Shown here piece by piece: positions 1 through 6,686 of a stretch of 22,850 bases of DNA. Location of the stretch: contig DCBP01000001.1 in the NCBI GenBank assembly GCA_002314055.1, forward strand, positions 2,820 through 25,669. Direction: 5' to 3'. The translations under genes and the position numbers were made by a program. The stretch comes from Prevotella sp. UBA1104. Lineage in GTDB: Bacteria; Bacteroidota; Bacteroidia; Bacteroidales; Bacteroidaceae. The stretch's first letter is position 1. Each line of letters begins with the position of its first letter. Under the pieces are notes generated by a model. The model searched no databases. It was not told the DNA's origin and saw only the letters and a list, made by a program, of their open reading frames with translations.

Positions 1-75
1 AAAGGTAAGGGCGAGAAAAAGATAAACTTGCAGTAACTCCCAAATATCAATAGATTTTAGGGTGTAGTTGTCGGA

Positions 76-107
76 TTGGTTCTATCCACGACCACAAATA
101 GAACCAA
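76..107. repeat. 10-bp perfect inverted repeat near integrase end
   Basis: TTGGTTCTAT (76-85) and ATAGAACCAA (98-107) form a perfect 10-bp inverted repeat with a 12-nt spacer. It lies just beyond the integrase terminator. It could be a second terminator arm or a recombinase/accessory-protein binding site near an element end. The sequence does not decide between these. Confidence 0.5.
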
Positions 108-116
108 CAAAACGCG

Positions 117-156
117 AAAAGAACTATTGGAACACTATCATTCCAACAGTCCTTTT
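117..156 (-). terminator. Rho-independent-type terminator of the integrase gene
   Basis: On the minus strand, 22 nt after the integrase stop, a 16-nt arm (156 to 141) pairs with a second arm (132 to 117). There are two G-U pairs and an 8-nt loop, and the arms begin and end in AAAAG/CTTTT. The A/T borders make it usable from either strand. Confidence 0.7.
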
Positions 157-177
157 CTGCGTGTTATTGTCAAATGG

Positions 178-1299
178 TTACTTTCTCAATGTAATGCAGC
201 CAACAGAAGCACGCTTCTGTGCATCAGAAATCTTTGCGTAGACCTCTGTTGTTGCCACATTCTTGTGACCGAGATAACGCTGCACTACGGCAATACTGGT
301 CCCTGCGTCAAGCTGGAGACAGGCAAAGCTGTGACGTGAGCAATGGTAGGAGATATGCTTGGTTATTCCTGCATCTTTCAGCCAATTCCTCAGCGGTGCC
401 TGTGTCATGGAGTCCTTGAAGTCGGGGAACACCTTGCCACGTTTATCCGGTGAATAGCCTATCAGTTCCAAGGCTTCCTCACTGATTGGGTTATGCACGA
501 TGTCCTTTGTCTTCTGCATTCGAGTGGTGACATACATTACACCATCGCTGCCGTATGGCTGTATTTCTTCCCAAGTGAGCTTCTTAATGTCGCTTTTTCT
601 CAATGCCGTAAGACAAGAGAACAGGAAGGCTCGCTTCAATGCAGGGGCAGAGCATGGAGTGGATGCCAAGCGGATAACCTCGTCCTGTGAAAGATGCTCC
701 TTGTCAGTCGGGATTGTCTCGATACGCTCCAAGAAACCATTTGGATTCTCCTTTATCTTGCGGTCACGATATGCTGTGTGGATTGATGCACGGAAAGTTG
801 ACCAGTAGTTGGCTGCTGAGTTGATATGTAGCTTTCTGTTCTTATGCAGTCCCTGTGGTGCTGTAAGCAGATACTCACGAAATCTGTTGCACAAGTCAAC
901 GTTTATCTCCCCGAAGGTACACTTGCCTTGCGTGAAGGTACGAAAGTGCATATAGACGTGCTGCCACTTGGAGTTTTTCTTGTCCGCCAGTTTCTTGAAG
1001 TAGGCAAGGAAATCGCCTTTCATCTTCTCCTTGTCGAAGAAATCGTAACGCTCGTTGACGATAGCCTCGAAACGACGGCAGCGTATCGCCTCGGCTCTTG
1101 CAGTAAGGTTGAGGTTGTACTTCTGTTCCATCTGGTTCTTCGGCTTGGCATAGATGTAGATGCCAAGCGACTCATGGCGGATGACTTTCATCGTGCTCTC
1201 ATCACGATAGCCAGGATAATAGTCAAGATAATAGGACAGCATGTGTCCGTCCTTGATTTTGCGTGTACGCAATGATACGGTCTTGCAAATGTTGCTCAT
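178..1299 (-). CDS. tyrosine recombinase / site-specific integrase
   Basis: This 373-residue tyrosine recombinase should catalyse integration and excision of a mobile element. The N-terminal part (about 1-105) resembles the arm-binding and SAM-like regions of Bacteroidales integrases. The core-binding part spans about 105-195 and the catalytic part about 200-360. Visible catalytic residues are Arg234 (TALRKSD), a candidate Lys263, the His319-x-x-Arg322 box (YHCSRHSF), His345 (LGHKN) and nucleophile Tyr354 (TEVYAKI). The set is complete, so the enzyme looks active. It starts 128 nt downstream of an HTH gene on the same strand, the usual place for an excisionase-like partner. A terminator hairpin follows the stop. 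The family is certain; the specific element type is not. Confidence 0.93.
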   Translation of the reverse strand: MSNICKTVSLRTRKIKDGHMLSYYLDYYPGYRDESTMKVIRHESLGIYIYAKPKNQMEQKYNLNLTARAEAIRCRRFEAIVNERYDFFDKEKMKGDFLAYFKKLADKKNSKWQHVYMHFRTFTQGKCTFGEINVDLCNRFREYLLTAPQGLHKNRKLHINSAANYWSTFRASIHTAYRDRKIKENPNGFLERIETIPTDKEHLSQDEVIRLASTPCSAPALKRAFLFSCLTALRKSDIKKLTWEEIQPYGSDGVMYVTTRMQKTKDIVHNPISEEALELIGYSPDKRGKVFPDFKDSMTQAPLRNWLKDAGITKHISYHCSRHSFACLQLDAGTSIAVVQRYLGHKNVATTEVYAKISDAQKRASVGCITLRK

Positions 1300-1412
1300 A
1301 ACTGATATGTATTATTGATGATTATTCGTGGTGAAGTGTCTCTTCACGGCTGCAAAGGAATAAAATGATGCATCCGTGACTCCAATTATTTGCAGTCATT
1401 GATGGATAATGC

Positions 1413-1431
1413 TGAAATCACTTGAAATCAC
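1413..1431. repeat. short direct repeat TGAAATCAC x2
   Basis: TGAAATCAC occurs at 1413-1421 and 1423-1431, exactly one helical turn apart, across the stop codon of the HTH gene and upstream of the integrase. The spacing would suit a protein binding site. There is no other support. Confidence 0.35.
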
Positions 1432-2378
1432 AGTCCTTTAGCTGCCCTTTCTGCCATTGCTCGCTCCACATCCACCTTCAAAAGCAGGTTCTTCACACCC
1501 ACTTTCACCTTGTTTATGTGATGCACTTTTACGATATGGCAGATGTTGGCACTTGTCAGACCATACAACTGTTGCACCTGCTCGGTGGTATAATAGTTGT
1601 CATCGTTCATCAAGTCGGTTCTGCGAAGTTCTTCAAGATGTTCCTTGGAGTAATAGGTACGTCCGTACTCTCGCTTGGTTGGTATTTTGTGGCGGTAGGT
1701 ATATGCTCGGAGTGCAGTCTTGCTCATACAAAAGACAGTCTCCACCTCATCAGCCGTAACCCATTCCGTGATGCTGTTGAGGTCAATGGCAGTACCAAAA
1801 AACTCGTCAATATGACGTTTGCTGTAATAGTTTTTGCCAGCGATACGGCACATCGGTATCTGGTTGCGCTTGGCAGATGTATAAAGCCAAGACTTCTTGA
1901 CTTTATAAAGGGACATAACCTCCTCGGCAGAATAATAGTCAAGCACCTCATTCTCTTCTTTCCCTATTATCGGTTCTTGCTTTTCTGATTTCTTTGAAGT
2001 CTTTGGGGTGACGTGTTTTCTGTTTTTGCCACATGGAATTACACGTTTATATGGATTACTATCAAACATCTTCTCAATGTCTGACTTACGCACAAACGCC
2101 ATTCGACTGCTCAGTCGGGATGCCTTCAATTTGCCGTTAGCCACAAGTTTGTACACATACTGGCGTGTACAACCCATCAGCACCGCAGCCTTTGAGAATG
2201 TCAGATACTCTTGACATTGCAAATCCATGATTGGCTCAATTCCTTTTATCAAGTCCTGTTGCCGTTTCTTTCTGATACGTTTTGCCTCCGCCTGACATTC
2301 CTCAGAGCAATACTTCTGCATACCGCTCCGTGGCACGAATGTCTTGTCGCAAAATTCACATTTTCTTGTTGGTCTCAT
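1428..2378 (-). CDS. zinc-finger protein with four tandem excisionase/MerR-type HTH domains
   Basis: This 316-residue DNA-binding protein starts with a four-cysteine zinc site (Cys7-x2-Cys10 and Cys24-x3-Cys28). It is followed by a basic stretch and four repeats of the HTH_17/excisionase fold. The repeats lie at about 58-105 (FSKAAVLMGCTRQYVYKLV), 148-194 (YYSAEEVMSLYKVKKSWLY), 206-252 (WVTADEVETVFCMSKTALR) and 262-309 (YYTTEQVQQLYGLTSANIC). Repeats 2-4 share the wing signature with paired aromatic residues and Ser-Lys, as in YYSKRHIDEF and YYSKEHLEEL. It sits immediately upstream of the integrase on the same strand, so a directionality factor or element regulator is the likely role (inference). 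A canonical promoter lies about 225 nt upstream. Single HTH_17 domains are common in Bacteroidales elements; four in one chain is less usual. Confidence 0.85.
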   Translation of the reverse strand: MRPTRKCEFCDKTFVPRSGMQKYCSEECQAEAKRIRKKRQQDLIKGIEPIMDLQCQEYLTFSKAAVLMGCTRQYVYKLVANGKLKASRLSSRMAFVRKSDIEKMFDSNPYKRVIPCGKNRKHVTPKTSKKSEKQEPIIGKEENEVLDYYSAEEVMSLYKVKKSWLYTSAKRNQIPMCRIAGKNYYSKRHIDEFFGTAIDLNSITEWVTADEVETVFCMSKTALRAYTYRHKIPTKREYGRTYYSKEHLEELRRTDLMNDDNYYTTEQVQQLYGLTSANICHIVKVHHINKVKVGVKNLLLKVDVERAMAERAAKGL

Positions 2379-2668
2379 ACTCTTTGATATTGTTTCGTTC
2401 TACATCATTAGAGTATTCCACCGATGGAGAAAACGGAAGTGAACCATCGACAACACTTGTCAACAGAGTCCACGATATTACGCTTCTTGTATATCAGCCT
2501 CAAATCTGTCATCCATTGTAACCACTCGTAAACCGATGTAAACTCTGTTCACGACATGACAAAATAAAAGCTCCGCAAATTCTCCACGGTAGAAATACGC
2601 TGCAAAAATATGTGGAAAATCGGGAACTGCCAAAAAGCGCTCAGTAAGTGTTAAAAATCAAAGAGTAT
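2377..2668. repeat. 12-bp inverted repeat bracketing the HTH gene leader
   Basis: ATACTCTTTGAT (2377-2388, overlapping the HTH start codon) is the exact reverse complement of ATCAAAGAGTAT (2657-2668). The two copies bracket the leader and promoter of the HTH-integrase operon. They could be operator or accessory sites for the HTH protein itself (inference). Confidence 0.4.
2603..2634 (-). promoter_or_regulatory. Bacteroidota-type promoter of the HTH-integrase operon
   Basis: On the minus strand, TTTG (2634-2631) is followed after 20 nt by TATTTTTG (2610-2603). This fits the Bacteroidota consensus TTTG-N19-21-TAnnTTTG exactly. Transcription would start near 2597, giving a leader of about 220 nt before the HTH start codon. 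Inverted repeats such as AACAGAGT/ACTCTGTT are visible in that leader. Confidence 0.6.
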
Positions 2669-2693
2669 TGAAAATCAAGGTTTTAGATATGGC

Positions 2694-2723
2694 TAGTTAT
2701 AAGTAGTTATGGTTGGTTATAAG
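2694..2723. repeat. three tandem imperfect decamers at the element/LRR junction
   Basis: TAGTTATAAG (2694-2703), TAGTTATGGT (2704-2713) and TGGTTATAAG (2714-2723) are three consecutive 10-bp units. They end four bases before the LRR stop codon. Helically phased short repeats at the end of an integrated element are what arm-type or accessory-protein sites look like (inference). Confidence 0.5.
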
Positions 2724-2726
2724 GGG

Positions 2727-4562
2727 CTAAATACAGTAATAGAAAGCACAACTTCCTATAGATTTTAACGTTGGCGGAAACTCTATTGACTTAAGGTTTC
2801 TACAATGACTAAATGCATAAGAACCTATTGTCGTTAGTCCATTCGGCAAAACTACATTATCCAATGAAGAGCAAGAGCCAAAAGCATCACCTCCGATACT
2901 TGTCAAATTCTTAGGAAATTCAACCGTCATAAGATTACTGCAACTGCTCATTCCATAAAAACCTATTGTCGTAGCACTATTCGGCAACTTAACGGTAATG
3001 AGCTTATCCAAATCCCTGAACATATTACGGCCTACGGTATTAGCTGTTGTATGACTTCCCGTATAATACTCATAGTCGTTAGCTACGATGTCGGCTGCTG
3101 AAAGATCAAGATAATGCAGATTGGTCATCTTGTTCCTTATCATTATTATGTCGTAGCTGTTTATCGTTCCCGTTGCTTTCAGCGAAACGACCTTTGCCAT
3201 ATTCGTAGCACCGATTGCCTGTTCCAGACCTGATTGCTTCTCCATTGCGGTAGTAGTAACATCATAGTCGAAATTGTCGCTCATTGAGAATATCTTGTCG
3301 GCATAGTTGCTCCATACATCAGCAGACTTATAAGTAGAGACTGCTGACTGTGGAACTTTTATTATAGCGAGACTACCGAAGGCATCACCGCTCAATTTTG
3401 CAGGGGTCGTACCGTTGAAAGTATATTCACATAAAGAATTAAAGCATGAAGGCCCCATGCTCTTTAATGACTCCGGAAGAGAAACTTTAGCGATTGCTGT
3501 ACTTTGAAAAGCGTTACTTCCAAGGATTCCGACTTTTGGAAAGTCTATCGTAGTCAATGATTTGCAATAGTTAAATGCATAATCTCCGACCGAGGTACAC
3601 AACGGAAAGTTGACGGCTTTCAATGCTGTGCCCCTAAAAGCATAATCAGGTATACTTTTGAACTTTTCAATACCAATAACGTTTGACAAGCTTGAGCACT
3701 CTGCAAAAAGACTTTTCTCAAGAGCCTTACAAGAAGTTAAATCAATCTCGGTCAAAGATGAACAATTACTGAAAGTTGCTTCTCCAAATGTTTGACAATT
3801 CTTTGTATCTATATTTGATAAATTGGAACAATAAGAAAAAGCATTACTGCCAATAGAAGTACACTCAGACAAATCTATAGTCTCAAGGTTTGAACAATCT
3901 GAAAATGCATAATTAGGAATAGATGTCAGTTTTAATCCCGGCAGACTCTTTAAGCTACTACAATTTTGAAAAGCGGAACTTTCTATAGTCTTACAACTCG
4001 ACAACTCACCGACTTCCTGCAATTTTGAACAATCTTCAAAAGCGGAGTATCTTATTGAAGTACAATTCTTTAGATTACCGACAGATACAAGATTTGAACA
4101 TCTAAAAAAAGCCTTACTTTGAATATACACACAAGAACTTAAATCAACTTCTGTAAGATTAGTACATCCAGAAAATGTATAACTTCCAATAAGTTGAAGT
4201 TGGGAAGTATTCAAGACTTCTTTCAAGCTTATGCAATTCTGGAACATTCCATCACCATAACTTGAAAAACCGCCAAGCATATTTACAGTCTTCGGCAACG
4301 TCACTTTCTCCAAAGTCTTGTTGTCTTTGAAAAAGAGAGAAAGGTCTGTTACAGTATACTTATCCGAAGTACCTTTATATACCATTTCCGGTATAACCAC
4401 TTCATCACCATAGTTTGATGCCGAATTTATCGTCACCGTCTTGTCATCCACTGACGTGATGTAACATCCCCACGTCACACCATTCTCATCTGTATAATCA
4501 AACGCCAAGCACTGCAGAACACCAATACAGACGAACAAACTAAACAAAAATAACTTTTTCAT
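2727..4562 (-). CDS. BspA-like leucine-rich-repeat secreted protein, 3' end probably truncated
   Basis: This is a 611-residue secreted protein. A signal peptide (about 1-20, MKKLFLFSLFVCIGV...CLA) leads into a short N-terminal domain (FDYTDENGVTWGCYI). A long array of BspA-type leucine-rich repeats follows (about 70-400), with the unit pattern C-S-x-L-x-x-(I/V)-x-L-x-x-C-x-x-I-x-x-x-A-F. A spacer at about 400-520 contains a conserved Prevotella-like segment, and a second LRR block runs to the end. The chain stops in the middle of a repeat (SIGSCAFYYCI) with no C-terminal sorting tail, unlike its neighbour. The stop lies in sequence that reads as the mobile-element end, so a truncation by integration is likely (inference). 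It follows the cohesin-like gene by 22 nt and is probably co-transcribed. BspA-family proteins act in adhesion and coaggregation. The middle of the array is visibly richer in A+T than the ends. Confidence 0.9.
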   Translation of the reverse strand: MKKLFLFSLFVCIGVLQCLAFDYTDENGVTWGCYITSVDDKTVTINSASNYGDEVVIPEMVYKGTSDKYTVTDLSLFFKDNKTLEKVTLPKTVNMLGGFSSYGDGMFQNCISLKEVLNTSQLQLIGSYTFSGCTNLTEVDLSSCVYIQSKAFFRCSNLVSVGNLKNCTSIRYSAFEDCSKLQEVGELSSCKTIESSAFQNCSSLKSLPGLKLTSIPNYAFSDCSNLETIDLSECTSIGSNAFSYCSNLSNIDTKNCQTFGEATFSNCSSLTEIDLTSCKALEKSLFAECSSLSNVIGIEKFKSIPDYAFRGTALKAVNFPLCTSVGDYAFNYCKSLTTIDFPKVGILGSNAFQSTAIAKVSLPESLKSMGPSCFNSLCEYTFNGTTPAKLSGDAFGSLAIIKVPQSAVSTYKSADVWSNYADKIFSMSDNFDYDVTTTAMEKQSGLEQAIGATNMAKVVSLKATGTINSYDIIMIRNKMTNLHYLDLSAADIVANDYEYYTGSHTTANTVGRNMFRDLDKLITVKLPNSATTIGFYGMSSCSNLMTVEFPKNLTSIGGDAFGSCSSLDNVVLPNGLTTIGSYAFSHCRNLKSIEFPPTLKSIGSCAFYYCI

Positions 4563-4584
4563 AATTTTTATACATTAAGGTAAT

Positions 4585-5709
4585 TTATTTAAGCCACAAC
4601 ACTTTATGTCCGTTAACTATATATATGTTTCCTGTCATGGGCACAGCTATTCTCTGACCTGATAGAGAATAAACGACATCTGCATTCCTCTGGAATTCAT
4701 CCGTAGACAGTTTGACGCCCGGAACAGCATTGGTATCACCGAAAGTCAACTCCATAACCTTTGGACCATTATTTTCTTCAGGCACAACCCAACACCTGCC
4801 GGCAGGAATGTTAAACTCCGTGCCATACATGCTGTAGAGCTTTACGCCATCGCCCTGGTTCTGAAGTACAAAGCCATCTTCTACGGTCTGCGGAACAACG
4901 GCACCATACAGGATGCCCTCTTTCACCACTTCTGCATACTTGCTTGCATCCACATCGCCGGAGAAACTACCACTAAAACCATTCTCATCGTACAGGAGAT
5001 ACGGAGTATACGGTTTTATCTCCGTTTCCTCGTTCAGTATGGCATAATACCCGTCATCAGAACGCTCTACAACAGAATAAGCCTGCAGTCCGGAGGGCAG
5101 AGGCGAAACGCCGACCGGCAGGACACACGAGCCCCACTTGTTATTCGGGCTCACCGTTATACTTGCCGTGCTCTTGCTTTCAACATTTACTGTAAGCGTC
5201 TGGTCGGAGCAGTCATATTGCAGTACCTCACCGCTTGTTTTTGAAATCAGATGTAGATTCGTAACCTTCAGCTCCACATTGCCAGGCTTGAGGTAAGGAC
5301 CGGCCTTGCATATGACAGAAAGGAGTTTACCCTTCTCCTTAGCAAGATCCAAATTCTTCAATGAAACGCAAGACAGACGAAGGATACCTTTACCTATAAC
5401 ATTATAAGAACTCGTAATCGTGTGGTCTGTCTTCCTCTGTACAAGAGGATAGACCTTGTCATCATTACAAATGTCAACAATGGGATAACCATCTTCCATA
5501 ACCACATCCAGTCCTGACGGAAACTGAATATCCATCTCATAGGCCGTATAAATCTGAGACCCCTTGAGACTGATAAACAGTTCATACTCATCATCGCTGC
5601 CAGGCACCACAGTAACGTCATTCACAGAAATACAATCGGTTGTGGCAATGCCGGCACTTACATACAAAGCAGAGCTGACAAGCATCAATAAAAGTAAAAG
5701 TTTTCTCAT
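4585..5709 (-). CDS. secreted cohesin-like domain protein with C-terminal sorting-type tail
   Basis: The chosen start (MRKLLLLLMLVSSALYVSAG) gives 374 residues. An upstream in-frame ATG at 5733 would place eight extra residues (MVVIHNFC) before the signal peptide and is less likely. After the signal peptide, residues of about 20-180 resemble cohesin-like beta-sandwich domains: alternating hydrophobic strands, YTAYEMDIQFPSGL, and GKGILRLSCVSLKN...GKLLSV. The middle (about 190-330) is a beta-rich region common in Prevotella surface proteins. The end (VVYSLSGQRI...GNIYIVNGHKVLWLK) matches the T9SS-type tail pattern, so export and surface attachment are expected. No dockerin repeats are seen here, so a cellulosome-like role is not supported. 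The LRR gene follows within 22 nt; the two probably form a surface-protein operon. Confidence 0.8.
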   Translation of the reverse strand: MRKLLLLLMLVSSALYVSAGIATTDCISVNDVTVVPGSDDEYELFISLKGSQIYTAYEMDIQFPSGLDVVMEDGYPIVDICNDDKVYPLVQRKTDHTITSSYNVIGKGILRLSCVSLKNLDLAKEKGKLLSVICKAGPYLKPGNVELKVTNLHLISKTSGEVLQYDCSDQTLTVNVESKSTASITVSPNNKWGSCVLPVGVSPLPSGLQAYSVVERSDDGYYAILNEETEIKPYTPYLLYDENGFSGSFSGDVDASKYAEVVKEGILYGAVVPQTVEDGFVLQNQGDGVKLYSMYGTEFNIPAGRCWVVPEENNGPKVMELTFGDTNAVPGVKLSTDEFQRNADVVYSLSGQRIAVPMTGNIYIVNGHKVLWLK

Positions 5710-5794
5710 ACAAAAGTTATGTATTACAACCATACGCTCCGGCTCGAAAAGCGAGAAAAAAGATATGCTATTAATACAAACAGGAACAAAACAG

Positions 5795-6060
5795 AAAAAG
5801 CGTGAGCCTATTAACTTTCTCTCTATCTGCTTGTAGGCTCTCGACTGCCCTGGATACCAATAGATGAAAAGTTAGCTCACGCTCTTGGGGTATATATACA
5901 TTTAGGGCATATATATCAATCCAAGAGGGAGCGTCTTTCATCGTTTCAAGGCACCAGTGAGTTGTCGAGATTCACAAGCAATGAAACGAAGCTAAACGCT
6001 TCCACTATAATGTCCGCCATCAAATGAAAAAGCTCTAATATTGAGTCTTCATCCAACAGC
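5795..6060 (-). ncRNA. candidate structured RNA / leader upstream of the cohesin-like gene
   Basis: On the minus strand a start region is followed by dense helices. GAAGC/GCTTC (6002-5988) has a 5-nt loop. TCGTTTCA pairs with TGAAACGA (5989-5982 with 5948-5941). CCAAGAG/CTCTTGG (5927-5921 with 5888-5882) encloses a TATATA stem. A long terminal hairpin comprises AGCGTGAGC/GCTCACGCT (5883-5875 with 5807-5799) plus AAAGTTA/TAACTTT (5874-5868 with 5818-5812). The last helix runs into TTTTT, as at an intrinsic terminator. It contains no convincing coding frame. It could be a free RNA of about 260 nt or an attenuating leader. I do not recognise the hallmarks of RNase P RNA, tmRNA or SRP RNA, and I cannot exclude a 6S-type or Bacteroidales-specific RNA. 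Confidence 0.45.
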
Positions 6061-6064
6061 ACTG

Positions 6065-6072
6065 CAAATGTA
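6065..6072 (-). promoter_or_regulatory. -7 element TACATTTG for the structured RNA/surface-protein transcript
   Basis: Minus-strand TACATTTG (6072-6065) fits the Bacteroidota -7 consensus TAnnTTTG and lies directly before the structured region. The -33 position is T-rich but is not a clean TTTG, so this promoter is only moderately supported. Confidence 0.4.
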
Positions 6073-6133
6073 CGAATAATTTTTTACCTGTAAAATAAAA
6101 TAAAGAAAAACGTTGACATAAACGTATAAAATA

Positions 6134-6279
6134 TTGGCTCTTCTCAAAATTTAGTACATTTATGTATATAAGGCTAAGGAGACATTTATTACTATACGTA
6201 AAATGGAGTTCTGGAGTTTGTCTGATGGCATTTTTTATTAATAAAGAAAGACCTTGCACTAAAATTTGAGAAGAACCAA
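6134..6279. mobile_element. 146-bp MITE-like element with 22-bp terminal inverted repeats
   Basis: The outer 22 bases at 6134-6155 (TTGGCTCTTCTC... to TTAGT) and 6258-6279 (ACTAAA... to AAGAACCAA) are reverse complements with only two mismatches. Between them lie about 100 bp with no convincing gene. The GG(C/T)TCTTCTCAAA ends resemble those of ISL3-family insertion sequences, so this may be a non-autonomous derivative (inference). No clear target duplication remains. Confidence 0.55.
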
Positions 6280-6289
6280 AGTTTCTTCG

Positions 6290-6545
6290 GTCATTTTACC
6301 CTCACACCCTCACCAATCACCTTGAAAGACCCTGTTTATCGGGGGTTCAAGGTGTGAGGGGTCGATGCTTACCCCTCACACTTTAAACAAGGATGTAATT
6401 CTGATTTTTGAACCATTATACCGGCAGTGATAAAGCTATCATTTAGTATCAGTATTTCTATGCTGCACCAAAAGTGCAGCATAGAAGCACTTTTGGTGCC
6501 ACCATTACACATGTTTTCTTTATAGATGTTTCGGTTACGAATAAT
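6290..6545. repeat. hairpin-rich interspersed repeat, copy A
   Basis: This matches copy B at 22336-22820 in order and sequence. The shared parts are a GTCATTTTACCCTCACACCC start, the CCTTGAAAG...CCCTGTTTATCG segment, the GTGAGGGGTC..TGCTTA segment, a TTTTTTGAACC segment, then TATCATTT and CTATGCTGCACCAAAAGTGC. It carries CACCTTGAA/TTCAAGGTG (6318-6326/6346-6354), GTGTGAGGGG/CCCCTCACAC (6352-6361/6372-6381) and the double hairpin at 6458-6499. No coding frame is supported. Confidence 0.75.
6458..6499. repeat. overlapping, mutually exclusive hairpins in repeat copy A
   Basis: CTATGCTGCAC (6458-6468) pairs perfectly with GTGCAGCATAG (6474-6484) around a CAAAA loop. GCACCAAAAGTGC (6465-6477) pairs perfectly with GCACTTTTGGTGC (6487-6499). 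The two helices share bases, so only one can form at a time. Confidence 0.7.
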
Positions 6546-6661
6546 GAAAATAAAAGTTTTTTTCATGTACAGAAATTCTATGCCAACTATTCTGTGCAAC
6601 ATAATTAGCTAAACAAACTTAAAAGTAGTCTCATTTGTATCGAGGTATCAAAAAGAATACC

Positions 6662-6669
6662 TACATTTG
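6662..6669 (+). promoter_or_regulatory. promoter of the DUF4160/DUF2442 pair
   Basis: TACATTTG (6662-6669) is a TAnnTTTG -7 element 17 nt before the ATG. A TTTG at 6634-6637 is 24 nt upstream, slightly longer than the usual -33 spacing. Confidence 0.5.
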
Positions 6670-6686
6670 TAAAAAACAAAAGTAAT

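Noticed and set aside
50..2767. 10-bp direct repeat ATAGATTTTA at 50-59 and 2758-2767 as attachment-site core
   Set aside because: If it were the core, the codons 2727-2757 would belong to the element, yet they read as LRR sequence (GSCAFYYC). The match is short and AT-rich and could be chance.
4585..5709. Cellulosome-type scaffoldin
   Set aside because: Only one cohesin-like domain, no dockerin partner and no carbohydrate-active enzymes in the window.
5795..6060. Structured region as RNase P RNA, tmRNA or SRP RNA
   Set aside because: The invariant core sequences of these RNAs (for example GAGGAAAGTCC, a tag-coding frame ending in Ala-Ala, or the SRP tetraloop domain) were not found.
6035..6259. 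74-residue minus-strand open frame
   Set aside because: It spans the MITE-like element and a promoter, and has no recognisable motif.
6290..6545. CRISPR array
   Set aside because: The repeats are nested palindromes without regular unit length or spacers, and no cas genes are present.
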